From positions 2,076,001 to 2,140,000 of the forward strand of contig NZ_CP029426.2 in NCBI RefSeq assembly GCF_002266435.3: DNA of 64,000 bases, written 5' to 3'. The notes beneath the pieces were generated by a model that was not told the origin of the DNA, did no database searches, and saw only the letters and a list, made by a program, of their open reading frames with translations. Shown here one piece after another: positions 53,036 to 60,588 of the stretch; position 1 is the stretch's first letter; every line of letters begins with the position of its first letter. The position numbers were made by a program, and so were the translations under genes. Source of the DNA: Bradyrhizobium amphicarpaeae. GTDB lineage: Bacteria > Pseudomonadota > Alphaproteobacteria > Rhizobiales > Xanthobacteraceae.

Positions 53036-54361
53036 ATGTCCCAGAAGCGCGTGACTCTCATCGTCAGCGACCTGCACATGGGAGACGGCGGGGCGGGCGA
53101 CGATTTCGTCGACGACCGGCATCAATTCGCGACGTTCCTTCGCGCCCAGGCGGCCAGGCCGGAAGGGCGTGCCGGCGAGGTCGAACTGATCATCAACGGC
53201 GATTTCCTCGAAATGGTGCAGGTGCTGCCTGACGCCTACAAGGGGAACCCCTCGGACGCCTGGTGCTCGGAAACGGAATCGGTCGAGAAGCTCGAATGCA
53301 TTCTGAAGGGGCATCCTCTTGTCTTCGACGCGCTCGCGGAACTCCAAGCGGCCGGCAATCAGGTCACGCTGTTTCCGGGCAACCACGACGTCGACCTCTA
53401 TTGGCCGGAGGTCAGGGCAAGGCTTCAGACGAAGGTCCCCGGCATTCGGATCGAGAACGAAATCGTCTACACGCGGTACGATGACAGACTCCGCATCAGC
53501 CATGGTCACCTGCTCAAGAGCATCGATCCGGCCAACGGGTTCGAGCATCCCGATCATCCGATCGTCAACACGAACACCCCGCCACGTCTCGAGATCTGTC
53601 CTGGGACGCTCTTCATGGTCAAGTTCGTGAATCTGATGGAGGCGAAGTATCCCTTCGCGGACAATCTCAGCCCGGTGACGGCCCTGATCAGAATTCTCGC
53701 GCGAGAAGACCGCTGGGGACTGACCTCGCTCGCGTGGATGTTCACACGGTTTGCCGCGCGATATCCCTCGGCCCTGCTCGGCGAAGGGACGTCGCAGGGG
53801 CAGGTTGGAGCGCAGTTGCTGAACGCAATTCAGGGCGACCGATACCTGCGGCAGGACATCGCCGCTTTCTGCAAGGAACTGCTCGGCCGCGAGGTGACCG
53901 AAGCCGACATTCGGCGACAATTGTCGACGGAGGACGCCGTTGCGGACCTTATTGGAGAGTTCTTTCGTGCCGATCCCACCTTGGGCAAATGGGTGTCGAT
54001 CTTCGACGGCGCGAAGCCCGGAACGTTGGGCGAGGCGGGTGGCGGGACATTGTCGATCGTGGAATCCGGCAACACGGATGCGCGCGGGGCCTGCACGGAG
54101 ATCGCCCGGAATTATTGCAATGCCGGAGCCCAGGTCTTCGTCCTCGGTCATACGCATCTGCCTCAACAGATGTCGTTTGGCGCGAGCCGGTACTACAACC
54201 CCGGCTCATGGACCCGTTACGTCGAGGATACGTCGAAGCTGACGCTGAAGATGCTCGAGGATGAAACTGCGTTTCCGTATGAGCTGAATTGCGTCCGGGT
54301 TGAGGACGGCGGCGCTCCGCTTCTGAAGAGCGAGATGATCACGGTCGAGAAGCGTCGCTGA
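53036..54361 (+). CDS. Calcineurin-like metallophosphoesterase paired with the CHAT protein
   Basis: A 441-residue metal-dependent phosphoesterase. The motifs are SDLHMGD (D12, H14), INGDFLEM (G55-D56), FPGNHDVDLYW (N116-H117-D118), RISHGHLL (H about 158) and VLGHTHLPQ (H-T-H about 372-374), the full set for a di-metal site. Between about 165 and 330 a helical insertion (for example FVNLMEAKYPFADNLSPVTA) separates the last His pair from the rest, which is longer than in typical family members. The substrate could be a phosphoester, a nucleotide second messenger or DNA/RNA. It starts on the base after the CHAT stop codon with GGAGG in the CHAT end, so the two are made together. Confidence 0.88.
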   Translation: MSQKRVTLIVSDLHMGDGGAGDDFVDDRHQFATFLRAQAARPEGRAGEVELIINGDFLEMVQVLPDAYKGNPSDAWCSETESVEKLECILKGHPLVFDALAELQAAGNQVTLFPGNHDVDLYWPEVRARLQTKVPGIRIENEIVYTRYDDRLRISHGHLLKSIDPANGFEHPDHPIVNTNTPPRLEICPGTLFMVKFVNLMEAKYPFADNLSPVTALIRILAREDRWGLTSLAWMFTRFAARYPSALLGEGTSQGQVGAQLLNAIQGDRYLRQDIAAFCKELLGREVTEADIRRQLSTEDAVADLIGEFFRADPTLGKWVSIFDGAKPGTLGEAGGGTLSIVESGNTDARGACTEIARNYCNAGAQVFVLGHTHLPQQMSFGASRYYNPGSWTRYVEDTSKLTLKMLEDETAFPYELNCVRVEDGGAPLLKSEMITVEKRR

Positions 54362-54626
54362 GCGCGTGGTGAGGCACATGCGATCTGCTGGCCGCCGGGC
54401 CGGCTCGCTGATGCAGGCCGAACGCGAGCGGCGGAATTCCGCACAAGCTTTGAGCAATTGCACCTCGTCAAGCCGTCGCACAGCCAATGAGCAGGCGCGG
54501 GCGTGCGGGATAACCTTTTGAGCGGGTTGCGAATTCTTCTGCGACCGCGAAGCTGCTGCAATTGTACACAATGGCACGGCGCTTGCAGAACTCTTGCAAA
54601 GAGAGTTCTCGCGAGGGGCTAGCGTC
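54362..54626. other. Intergenic region upstream of the hydrolase/permease genes
   Basis: No gene in these 265 bp. They contain the sigma-54 promoter at 54572-54587 and a possible NtrC half-site TGCACC at 54459-54464, about 130 bases upstream of the predicted start of transcription. The GC-rich segment GGCCGCCGGGCCGGC near 54389-54403 could be the terminator of the phosphoesterase gene, but no T-run follows. Confidence 0.45.
54572..54587 (+). promoter_or_regulatory. Sigma-54 (RpoN) promoter
   Basis: TGGCACGGCGCTTGCA matches the -24/-12 consensus TGGCACG-N4-TTGCA at every key base, with GG (54573-54574) and GC (54585-54586) 12 bases apart. Transcription should start near 54598, 29 bases before the ATG at 54627. 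This implies control by an enhancer-binding protein such as NtrC. Confidence 0.88.
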
Positions 54627-55325
54627 ATGCTGAACTCGGGCAAGCCGACACTGGGCGTCATCAGCGCCGAGCCGGAGCCGATCAAGCTCGACTGGCTGAG
54701 TACCGCGCTTCTCATCATCGACATGCAGCGCGACTTCATGGAGCCCGGCGGCTTCGGCGAGACGCTCGGCAACGACGTCAGCCAGCTTGCGCGCGCGGTG
54801 AAGCCGATCGGCGCGGTGCTCACGGCGGCGCGCGACACCGGCATGCTGGTGATCCACACGCGCGAGGGCCATCTGCCTGATCTCTCCGATGCGCCGCCTG
54901 CCAAAGTCGAGCGCGGCGCGCCGAGCCTTCGTATCGGCGATCCCGGCCCGATGGGCCGCATCCTGATCCGCGGCGAGGCCGGCCACGACATCATTCCCGA
55001 GCTCTATCCGCTCGACAGCGAGATCGTGATCGACAAGCCCGGCAAGGGCGCGTTCTACGCCACCGAGCTTACGGACGTGCTGGAGAAATACGGCATCGAG
55101 AATCTGCTGGTGTGCGGTGTCACGACTGAGGTGTGCGTCAACACCACGGTGCGCGAGGCCAATGACCGCGGCTACCGCTGCGTTGTCATGTCGGACGGCT
55201 GCGCGTCCTACTTCCCCGAGTTTCACGAGATGGGCCTGAAGATGATCAAGGCCCAGGGCGGCATCTTCGGCTGGGTCGCGAGCTCAGCTGCGGTCCTGGA
55301 GGCAATGAAGGTTTCGACCACATAG
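54627..55325 (+). CDS. Cysteine hydrolase of the isochorismatase family (biuret-hydrolase-like)
   Basis: A 232-residue cytoplasmic amidohydrolase. The triad is D32 in [11 protein letters not shown]137 in [10 protein letters not shown] and C170 in [11 protein letters not shown], with VREANDRGY following. The segments [27 protein letters not shown] and [11 protein letters not shown] are close to those of the Rhizobium biuret amidohydrolase, which splits biuret to allophanate. A related amide or ureide could also be the substrate. The ATG at 54627 has GCGAGGGG upstream. It is followed after 10 bp by an NCS2-type permease and is driven by a sigma-54 promoter, consistent with nitrogen scavenging. 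Confidence 0.85.
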   Translation: MLNSGKPTLGVISAEPEPIKLDWLSTALLIIDMQRDFMEPGGFGETLGNDVSQLARAVKPIGAVLTAARDTGMLVIHTREGHLPDLSDAPPAKVERGAPSLRIGDPGPMGRILIRGEAGHDIIPELYPLDSEIVIDKPGKGAFYATELTDVLEKYGIENLLVCGVTTEVCVNTTVREANDRGYRCVVMSDGCASYFPEFHEMGLKMIKAQGGIFGWVASSAAVLEAMKVSTT

Positions 55326-55335
55326 GGGTATTGTC

Positions 55336-57003
55336 ATGAGCACACTGACGGGGACAGCCGGCAAGTCAGAACTGAACAAGTCCGAGTTCAAGCCGGTACT
55401 ATGGACATCAGGCGACTGGAACGCGTTCTTCGGCTTCGGCACCAACATCCTCGTCAACATGCTGGTGCTCACCGGCCTGTTGCGCTTCGTCTTGAAGATG
55501 CCGGACAGTCTCGTGTTCGGCCGCATCCTGCCCGCGCTCGGGCTGATGATGTGCCTCTCGACCTTCTACTACGCCTACCTCGCCTATCGCCTGGCGCAGA
55601 AGACCGGTCGCAACGATGTCTGCGCGCTGCCCTCGGGCGTCAGCGTGCCGCACATGTTCATCGTCACCTTTGTGATCATGCTGCCGATCACGATCAAGAC
55701 CGGTGACCCGCTCAAGGGCTGGTCGGCCGGCCTCGTCTGGGTGTTCTTCCAGAGCTTCATTCTCATGATCGGCGGCTTCATTGCGCCACTCATCCGCAAG
55801 ATCACGCCGCGCGCGGCGCTGCTCGGCACACTCGCCGGCGTTTCCGTCACCTTCATCTCAATGCGGCCGGCGTTGGAGATGTACATGACGCCGCAGATCG
55901 GTCTGGTCTGCTTCGCCATCATCCTGGTGAGCTGGTTCGGCGGCGTGAAATACTGGCGCGGCATTCCCGCGGGCCTCGTCGCGATCGCGGCCGGCATGAT
56001 CATCGCCTGGGGCTCGAACCTGTTCGGGCTCGGTCTCGGCGGCCTGAGCGTGAAGGGCGTCGGCGATGCCTTCGCCAATTTCGGCTTCTCGGTGCCGATT
56101 CCCGCCGTGGGCTACGTCTTCTCCGGCTTCGAATTCCTCGGCATCATTCTCGTCACCGCCATCCCGTTCGGCATCTACGACCTCGTCGAAGCCATGGACA
56201 ATGTCGAGAGCGCGGAAGCGGCCGGCGATGAATATCCGACCACGCGCGTGCTCACGGCCGACGGCATCGTCAGCCTGATCGGCTGCCTGATGGGCAATCC
56301 CTTCATCAACGCGGTCTATATCGGCCATCCCGGCTGGAAGGCGATGGGCGGCCGCATCGGCTACTCGGCCGCGACCGGCCTCATGGTGATCGTGCTGGCC
56401 TGGTTCGGCATCATCTCGGTGCTGCTGGCACTCGTGCCCGTGGTCGCGATCTCGCCGATCCTGCTCTACATCGGCATGCTGATCGGCGCGCAGGCGTTCC
56501 AGACCACGCCGGTCAAGCATGCGCCGGCGATCGTGCTGGCGCTGACGCCGCATCTGGCCGCCTGGGCCAAGCTGCAGATCGACACCATGCTCGGCTCGAC
56601 CATGAATGCGGCGGCCACCGTCGGCGGCATGGCGGCCGACAAGGCCGACGCCGTGAAGGCTGCCGCGATCGCCGCGCTGCCGCAGCAGGGCGTATTCTAC
56701 CACGGACTCGAAGTGATGGGCGGCGGCTCCATCCTTGGCGGCCTCATCCTGGGTGCGATCGGCGTCTTCATCATCGAGCGCGATTTCGAGAAGGCATCAG
56801 GCTTCGCCCTGGTCGGTGCGATCCTGACCTATTTCGGCTTCATGCACGGCGAGGCCGTCGGCATCGGCGGCGGATTTGGCGTCACGCCCGCCGTCGCGCT
56901 GGCCTATGCCGCGATGGCCGCCGGCCTGTTCGCGGCCAGCAAGCTCGGCGCCAGCGAACACTATGCCGCGCATCCGGAGATGTCGGCCGCGCCGGCGGAG
57001 TAG
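55336..57003 (+). CDS. NCS2/AzgA-like permease (xanthine/uracil family)
   Basis: A 555-residue membrane protein with about 13-14 hydrophobic segments. It starts with a soluble stretch and then NAFFGFGTNILVNMLVLTGL, and the NCS2-type region GNPFINAVYIGHPGWKAMGG follows near 325. AIPFGIYDLVEAMDNVESAE carries conserved acidic residues of the transport site. It likely imports a ureide, purine or biuret-like nitrogen source. It lies 10 bp after the hydrolase gene in a sigma-54-controlled operon. The long C-terminal Ala-rich tail is unusual. Confidence 0.85.
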   Translation: MSTLTGTAGKSELNKSEFKPVLWTSGDWNAFFGFGTNILVNMLVLTGLLRFVLKMPDSLVFGRILPALGLMMCLSTFYYAYLAYRLAQKTGRNDVCALPSGVSVPHMFIVTFVIMLPITIKTGDPLKGWSAGLVWVFFQSFILMIGGFIAPLIRKITPRAALLGTLAGVSVTFISMRPALEMYMTPQIGLVCFAIILVSWFGGVKYWRGIPAGLVAIAAGMIIAWGSNLFGLGLGGLSVKGVGDAFANFGFSVPIPAVGYVFSGFEFLGIILVTAIPFGIYDLVEAMDNVESAEAAGDEYPTTRVLTADGIVSLIGCLMGNPFINAVYIGHPGWKAMGGRIGYSAATGLMVIVLAWFGIISVLLALVPVVAISPILLYIGMLIGAQAFQTTPVKHAPAIVLALTPHLAAWAKLQIDTMLGSTMNAAATVGGMAADKADAVKAAAIAALPQQGVFYHGLEVMGGGSILGGLILGAIGVFIIERDFEKASGFALVGAILTYFGFMHGEAVGIGGGFGVTPAVALAYAAMAAGLFAASKLGASEHYAAHPEMSAAPAE

Positions 57004-57023
57004 GTCACGGCGCGAAATTCTGC

Positions 57024-57051
57024 AAAGCGGCCGGCAATCGCCGGCTGCTTT
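57024..57051. terminator. Bidirectional terminator
   Basis: AAAGC-G-GCCGGC (57024-57035), loop AATC, GCCGGC-T-GCTTT (57040-57051) form an 11-pair stem with one mismatch and A/T-rich flanks on both sides. It sits in the 52-bp gap between the permease (plus) and soxA (minus) ends, so it can stop both transcripts. Confidence 0.75.
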
Positions 57052-57055
57052 CGTC

Positions 57056-57835
57056 TCACGGCCGCACCGCCGGCGCCTCCATTGGCAGGCCGCGCGCCCG
57101 TGACATCAAATAGAGCTCGAGCGCGACCAGTTCGGGCGAGCCGTAATCGTAGGCCTGGGCGCGCACGCCGCTCATGCAGCTGCGCAAGCGTCGCTCCAGC
57201 GAACCCAGCGACTGCCATTCCAGGCGGTAGAGCGGATAGCCGGTCGGCTGTCCTTGCGTGATCGGCGCGCCCGCGAGGTGCTTGTCGAAATTGTCGTCAT
57301 GGCAATTGGTGCAGGCGAGGTTGAGTTGGCCTTCGCGCTGCATGAAGAGGTCGCGGCCCTGTTCCACGAAGGGTTCTGCTTGCGGATCGTCGCCGGCGGT
57401 GATCGCGACGCCGCGCGATTGATGGGCGACGAAGGCGGAGAGCGCCAGGAGGTCGCGGCTCTCGTAGGGCAGGGGCGAAGCCTGCTGATGATTGGCGCGG
57501 CAGAGATTGATGCGCTGGTCGAGCGTGACAGGGCGACCGAGCGCCTTGTCGATGGCGGGATAGCGCGCCGCGACACCCTTCATGCTGCTGCGCGCATCGC
57601 CATGGCAATCCGCGCAAGCTTTCTCCGCGCTGCCGGTCTTCTTCGTCCAGAGCTGTTCGCCGTCGAGCACGAACAGCATGCCGGGATTTGAGGTGTCGTC
57701 GTCCTGCATGGCGCGCGTGTCGGGGCCCATGAAGGAATAGCCGGAGCGGCGCGCATCGGGCGGGATTTCACCGGCAAGCAGGGCAGGGGCCGCGGCAACC
57801 AGGGCCGCCGCTGCTATCGCACGCCAAACGCTCAT
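57056..57835 (-). CDS. soxA: Sulfur oxidation c-type cytochrome SoxA
   Basis: A 259-residue periplasmic diheme cytochrome with a signal peptide (WRAIAAAALVAAAPALLAGE). Heme motifs are CADCH (about residues 74-78) and CTNCH (about 175-179). The catalytic Cys that becomes a persulfide lies in RSCMSGVRAQAYDYGS. SoxA with SoxX links a sulfur substrate to the SoxY Cys. It is the last gene of the operon, its start overlapping the stop of soxZ (ATGA), and convergent with the permease. Confidence 0.93.
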   Translation of the reverse strand: MSVWRAIAAAALVAAAPALLAGEIPPDARRSGYSFMGPDTRAMQDDDTSNPGMLFVLDGEQLWTKKTGSAEKACADCHGDARSSMKGVAARYPAIDKALGRPVTLDQRINLCRANHQQASPLPYESRDLLALSAFVAHQSRGVAITAGDDPQAEPFVEQGRDLFMQREGQLNLACTNCHDDNFDKHLAGAPITQGQPTGYPLYRLEWQSLGSLERRLRSCMSGVRAQAYDYGSPELVALELYLMSRARGLPMEAPAVRP

Positions 57836-58152
57836 TCGACAATGATCGATGCCGAGGCGGTTGACGAATAGCCGTTGTCACCGATCCATTCGAACTCGAA
57901 CCTGCCACTCTCCTTGGCGACCGCGAAGAAGGACAGATAGGGATTGGCCGCGATTGCCGGAAACAAATCGGCGCGGAAGATCTCGGCGCCGTTGTAGCGG
58001 CAGGTGAAGCTCGTGATGATGTCGCGCGGCACCAGCTTGCCGTCCGCGGTGTGGCGGAAGCCTGTCTCCATGATGTGCGAGGTCAGCGTGCGGATCTCGA
58101 TGATGTCGCCGCGCCTGGCCTTGGCGGGAACGTTGATGAGCGCGGCCATCAA
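57832..58152 (-). CDS. soxZ: Thiosulfate oxidation carrier complex protein SoxZ
   Basis: A 106-residue protein of beta-sandwich type. The segments INVPAKARRGDIIEIRTLTS, PRDIITSFTCRYNGAEIF and a C-terminal GDNGYSSTASASI match SoxZ, the partner of SoxY. It has no signal peptide and is normally exported together with SoxY. The first ATG at 58152 overlaps the soxY stop; the next codon is also ATG. Confidence 0.92.
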   Translation of the reverse strand: MMAALINVPAKARRGDIIEIRTLTSHIMETGFRHTADGKLVPRDIITSFTCRYNGAEIFRADLFPAIAANPYLSFFAVAKESGRFEFEWIGDNGYSSTASASIIVE

Positions 58153-58616
58153 TTCATCTCCTCTGTGCAGGCGGCCAGCGTCACGACGACATCGACGGCG
58201 ACCTGCCAGAAACTGTCGTCGGAGAGGCGGGCGATCGCCACCACCTTCTGGGTATCGGCGAGCCGGATTCGTGTCGCCACCTGGGCCCGGCCGGAGGAGG
58301 GGCCGAGATAGAAATTGCCAATGTTGGGCTGCGGGTTCTTCTCGTTGAAGACGTGGATACTCTTGACGTGGTCGTCAGCCGTCATCGGGCTTGCGACGGT
58401 GACCGTCATCGGCACGGTATTGCCGTTCTCGACCAGCGGCGGAATGTCGAGCTTGACCTTGCCGGTGCGAATCGGCGCTTCGCCGACGACATTGCGGATC
58501 GCGGTGTTGAGCATCGCTGGCGTCGCCTGTAGCGGACGCAGGGTGACGATCGGGATCGTCCCGGCGGCAGCGACGCCTCCGGCAAGGCTCAAAAATTGTC
58601 GTCGCGTGGTTGGCAT
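58149..58616 (-). CDS. soxY: Sulfur carrier protein SoxY with atypical C-terminus
   Basis: A 155-residue protein with a Tat signal (PTTRRQFLSLAGGVAAAG). The core fits SoxY (APIRTGKVKLDIPPLVENGN, TVPMTVTVASPM and RIRLADTQKVVAIARLSD). The substrate-carrying Cys is usually in a terminal GGCGG arm; here the protein ends VVTLAACTEEMN, so the Cys is present but the Gly arm is replaced and extended. This may change how sulfur is carried or be a variant form. It overlaps soxZ (ATGA) and follows soxX by 8 bp. Confidence 0.88.
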   Translation of the reverse strand: MPTTRRQFLSLAGGVAAAGTIPIVTLRPLQATPAMLNTAIRNVVGEAPIRTGKVKLDIPPLVENGNTVPMTVTVASPMTADDHVKSIHVFNEKNPQPNIGNFYLGPSSGRAQVATRIRLADTQKVVAIARLSDDSFWQVAVDVVVTLAACTEEMN

Positions 58617-58624
58617 GAACAGTC

Positions 58625-59254
58625 CTAGTCGCGAAGCGTTGCAAGAAAAGCCACGATGTCCTCGATCTCCGCGGCCGACAAGATCGGCTTGCCGGTAAAA
58701 TTGCGCCCCACCCGCACAAGGTCGGCGTTGCGATAGTAGGACGGCATGATGGTCTCTGCGTTGAAGCGCGATGCATCGACCAGTCGAAGTCGCAACTGGC
58801 TTGCCGTCCACCGGTTCCCGGCGCCGGCGAGGTCGGGTGCGAGATCGCCCTGGAATCGCGTCTCGGGGAAGGGGCCGGAATGGCAGAGGATGCAGGTCGT
58901 GGTGCGCGCCAGCACCAGCGCGCGGCCGCGCACGGCATCGCCGGTCGTGCCGGTGAGCGATTGCGGGATGCCGTCGCCGACAATGCTGTAGGCGGCGAGT
59001 TCGTCCGCCTTGGCAGGCGAAGAGAGGGCCAGGCTCGCCGCGATGAATGCAGCGATCGCAAATATCGGAGGGCGTGCACGGTGCTGCCGCGAGCTCCAGT
59101 TGCCTCTCCCGCTTGCGGAAGGGGTCGAGCCGAAGGCGAGGGTGAGGGTTCTCTCTTCTTGGGGAGTATCGCAAGCGGAGGCACCCTCTCCCCAGCCCTC
59201 CCCCGCAGGCGGGGGAGGGGGCGCAGCTTGCTCGCGGCGACAGCTTGATCTCAT
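58625..59254 (-). CDS. soxX: Cytochrome c SoxX, 5' end disrupted by a repeat
   Basis: A monoheme periplasmic cytochrome. The heme motif TCILCHSGPFPETRF and the axial-Met segment MPSYYRNADLVRVGRNFTGK are those of SoxX, and it ends IEDIVAFLATLRD. A signal peptide (IFAIAAFIAASLALSSPAKA) is seen about 60 residues into the frame. The only in-frame ATG is at 59254. The part between it and the signal peptide is a composite REP-like element (59103-59220), so the true start is uncertain, and the repeat may have replaced the original start. The partner SoxA is encoded downstream. Confidence 0.82.
   Translation of the reverse strand: MRSSCRREQAAPPPPPAGEGWGEGASACDTPQEERTLTLAFGSTPSASGRGNWSSRQHRARPPIFAIAAFIAASLALSSPAKADELAAYSIVGDGIPQSLTGTTGDAVRGRALVLARTTTCILCHSGPFPETRFQGDLAPDLAGAGNRWTASQLRLRLVDASRFNAETIMPSYYRNADLVRVGRNFTGKPILSAAEIEDIVAFLATLRD
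59103..59220. repeat. Composite REP-like element inside the soxX 5' region
   Basis: CCTCTCCCGC-TT-GCGGAAGGGG (59103-59124) and CCCTCCCCCGCAGGCGGGGGAGGG (about 59196-59219, in two arms) frame the element, and GGTGAGGGTTCTCTCTTC lies between them. The order and spacing match the copy at 42587-42702. This copy lies within the only in-frame coding extension of soxX and between soxF and soxX. Confidence 0.85.
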
Positions 59255-59260
59255 CTCGTG

Positions 59261-60535
59261 CTAGCCAAAGGTGTCCGCCGTGATGGTTTGAAACCAGCGT
59301 TCGGCCTCCGCCGCCTCGCGCGCCCGGAGCTCGCGCGGCGCATCGACCGGGCTCGTCGCGCCGCCCTCAACTTCGGCGAAGATGTCGCCCTTGGGCTGGT
59401 AATTGCCCGCGAGCGAGAAGCCGTAGTCGGGCGCGACGGTGTTGTAGCAGACGCCGGTCAGCTGCGGCGGCTCCGGCGTGCGGCCGGCGAGCAAAGCGAC
59501 GATCGCGGCAGCGCAGGCCTTGCCTTGCGCGCCGGCAGCGGAAGCCGATTTGGGAATGCCGCCCCCAAGGCAGGCATCGCCGATGACATGGATGTTCTTG
59601 ACGAGTTTCGACTCGAACGTGACAGGATCGATCGGACACCAACCGGTCGCATCCGCCGCACCCGCAATCTCGGCGATATGTCCGGCGCGCTGTGGCGGAA
59701 TGACGTTGGCGACGTCAGGGGTGTAGTTGCCGAACTCGGTGACGATCGTCATGGTCGCCGGATCGACCGAGGTGACGCGGCCGCCTTGCGACAGGCCGAT
59801 CCGCTCGATCATGTCGCCGTACAGCTCCTTCCATGCCTTCTCGAACAGCCGCTGCTGGGAGAAACTGTCCTTGGCGTCGAGCACCAGAACCTTTGACCGC
59901 GGCTTCTTCGCCTTCAGATAATGCGCGATCAGGCTGGCGCGCTCGTAAGGCGCGGGCGGGCAGCGCGAGGGATTGGCCGGGATTGCGATGGCGACTGTGC
60001 CGCCGTCGGCCATTGCCTCCAACTGCCTGCGCAGCAACAGCGTTTGCGCGCCCGCCTTCCAGGCGTGCGGCATTTTCTCCGATGCGGCATTGTCATAGCC
60101 GGGCAGCGCTTCGAAATGGAAGTCGATGCCGGGCGAGAGCACGAGACGGTCATAGGGCAGCGCGACGCCGTCATTCGTCACGACGCTGCGCCGCTCCGGG
60201 TCGATCGTGGTCACGGCCTGACCGATGACCGTGACGCCATCGGCGGCAATCCTGTCGTAGCCGAACTGCTGCGCCTCGATGTCGCGAAGGCCCGCAATCA
60301 CCGCGTTGCTGAAGGGGCAGGACGTGAAGACCGCGTTGGGCTCGATCAGGATCACTTGCATATTTTTCTGCGCGCGCTTCAGCGCGCGGGCGCAAGCCGC
60401 GCCGCCGAATCCGCCGCCGACCACGACGACACGTCCTGCAGATTGCGCACGCAGCATCGATGGCCGCGCCAGCGTTGCGGTTGCCGCGGCGATGCCGAGC
60501 ACGGCATCGCGCCGTGTCAGCGGGCGCCTTTTCAT
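59261..60535 (-). CDS. soxF: Flavocytochrome c sulfide dehydrogenase flavoprotein (SoxF/FccB)
   Basis: A 424-residue Tat-exported flavoprotein (TRRDAVLGIAAATATLARPS). The FAD loop is VVVVGGGFGGAACARALKRA (about residues 35-54). The flavin-linking Cys is in TSCPFSNAVIAG (about 73-84), as in FccB, and the second FAD region is NIHVIGDACLGGGIPKSASA. It would oxidise sulfide or a sulfur intermediate in the periplasm and pass electrons to a c-type cytochrome, possibly SoxX or a partner. The start is the ATG at 60535, with another ATG nine bases upstream (60544). It follows the molybdenum oxidoreductase by 53 bp. Confidence 0.88.
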   Translation of the reverse strand: MKRRPLTRRDAVLGIAAATATLARPSMLRAQSAGRVVVVGGGFGGAACARALKRAQKNMQVILIEPNAVFTSCPFSNAVIAGLRDIEAQQFGYDRIAADGVTVIGQAVTTIDPERRSVVTNDGVALPYDRLVLSPGIDFHFEALPGYDNAASEKMPHAWKAGAQTLLLRRQLEAMADGGTVAIAIPANPSRCPPAPYERASLIAHYLKAKKPRSKVLVLDAKDSFSQQRLFEKAWKELYGDMIERIGLSQGGRVTSVDPATMTIVTEFGNYTPDVANVIPPQRAGHIAEIAGAADATGWCPIDPVTFESKLVKNIHVIGDACLGGGIPKSASAAGAQGKACAAAIVALLAGRTPEPPQLTGVCYNTVAPDYGFSLAGNYQPKGDIFAEVEGGATSPVDAPRELRAREAAEAERWFQTITADTFG

Positions 60536-60588
60536 CGGGATCATCCAGCAAAATGCCGCGGCGGCCGCAATGGCCGCCGCAGCTGCTC

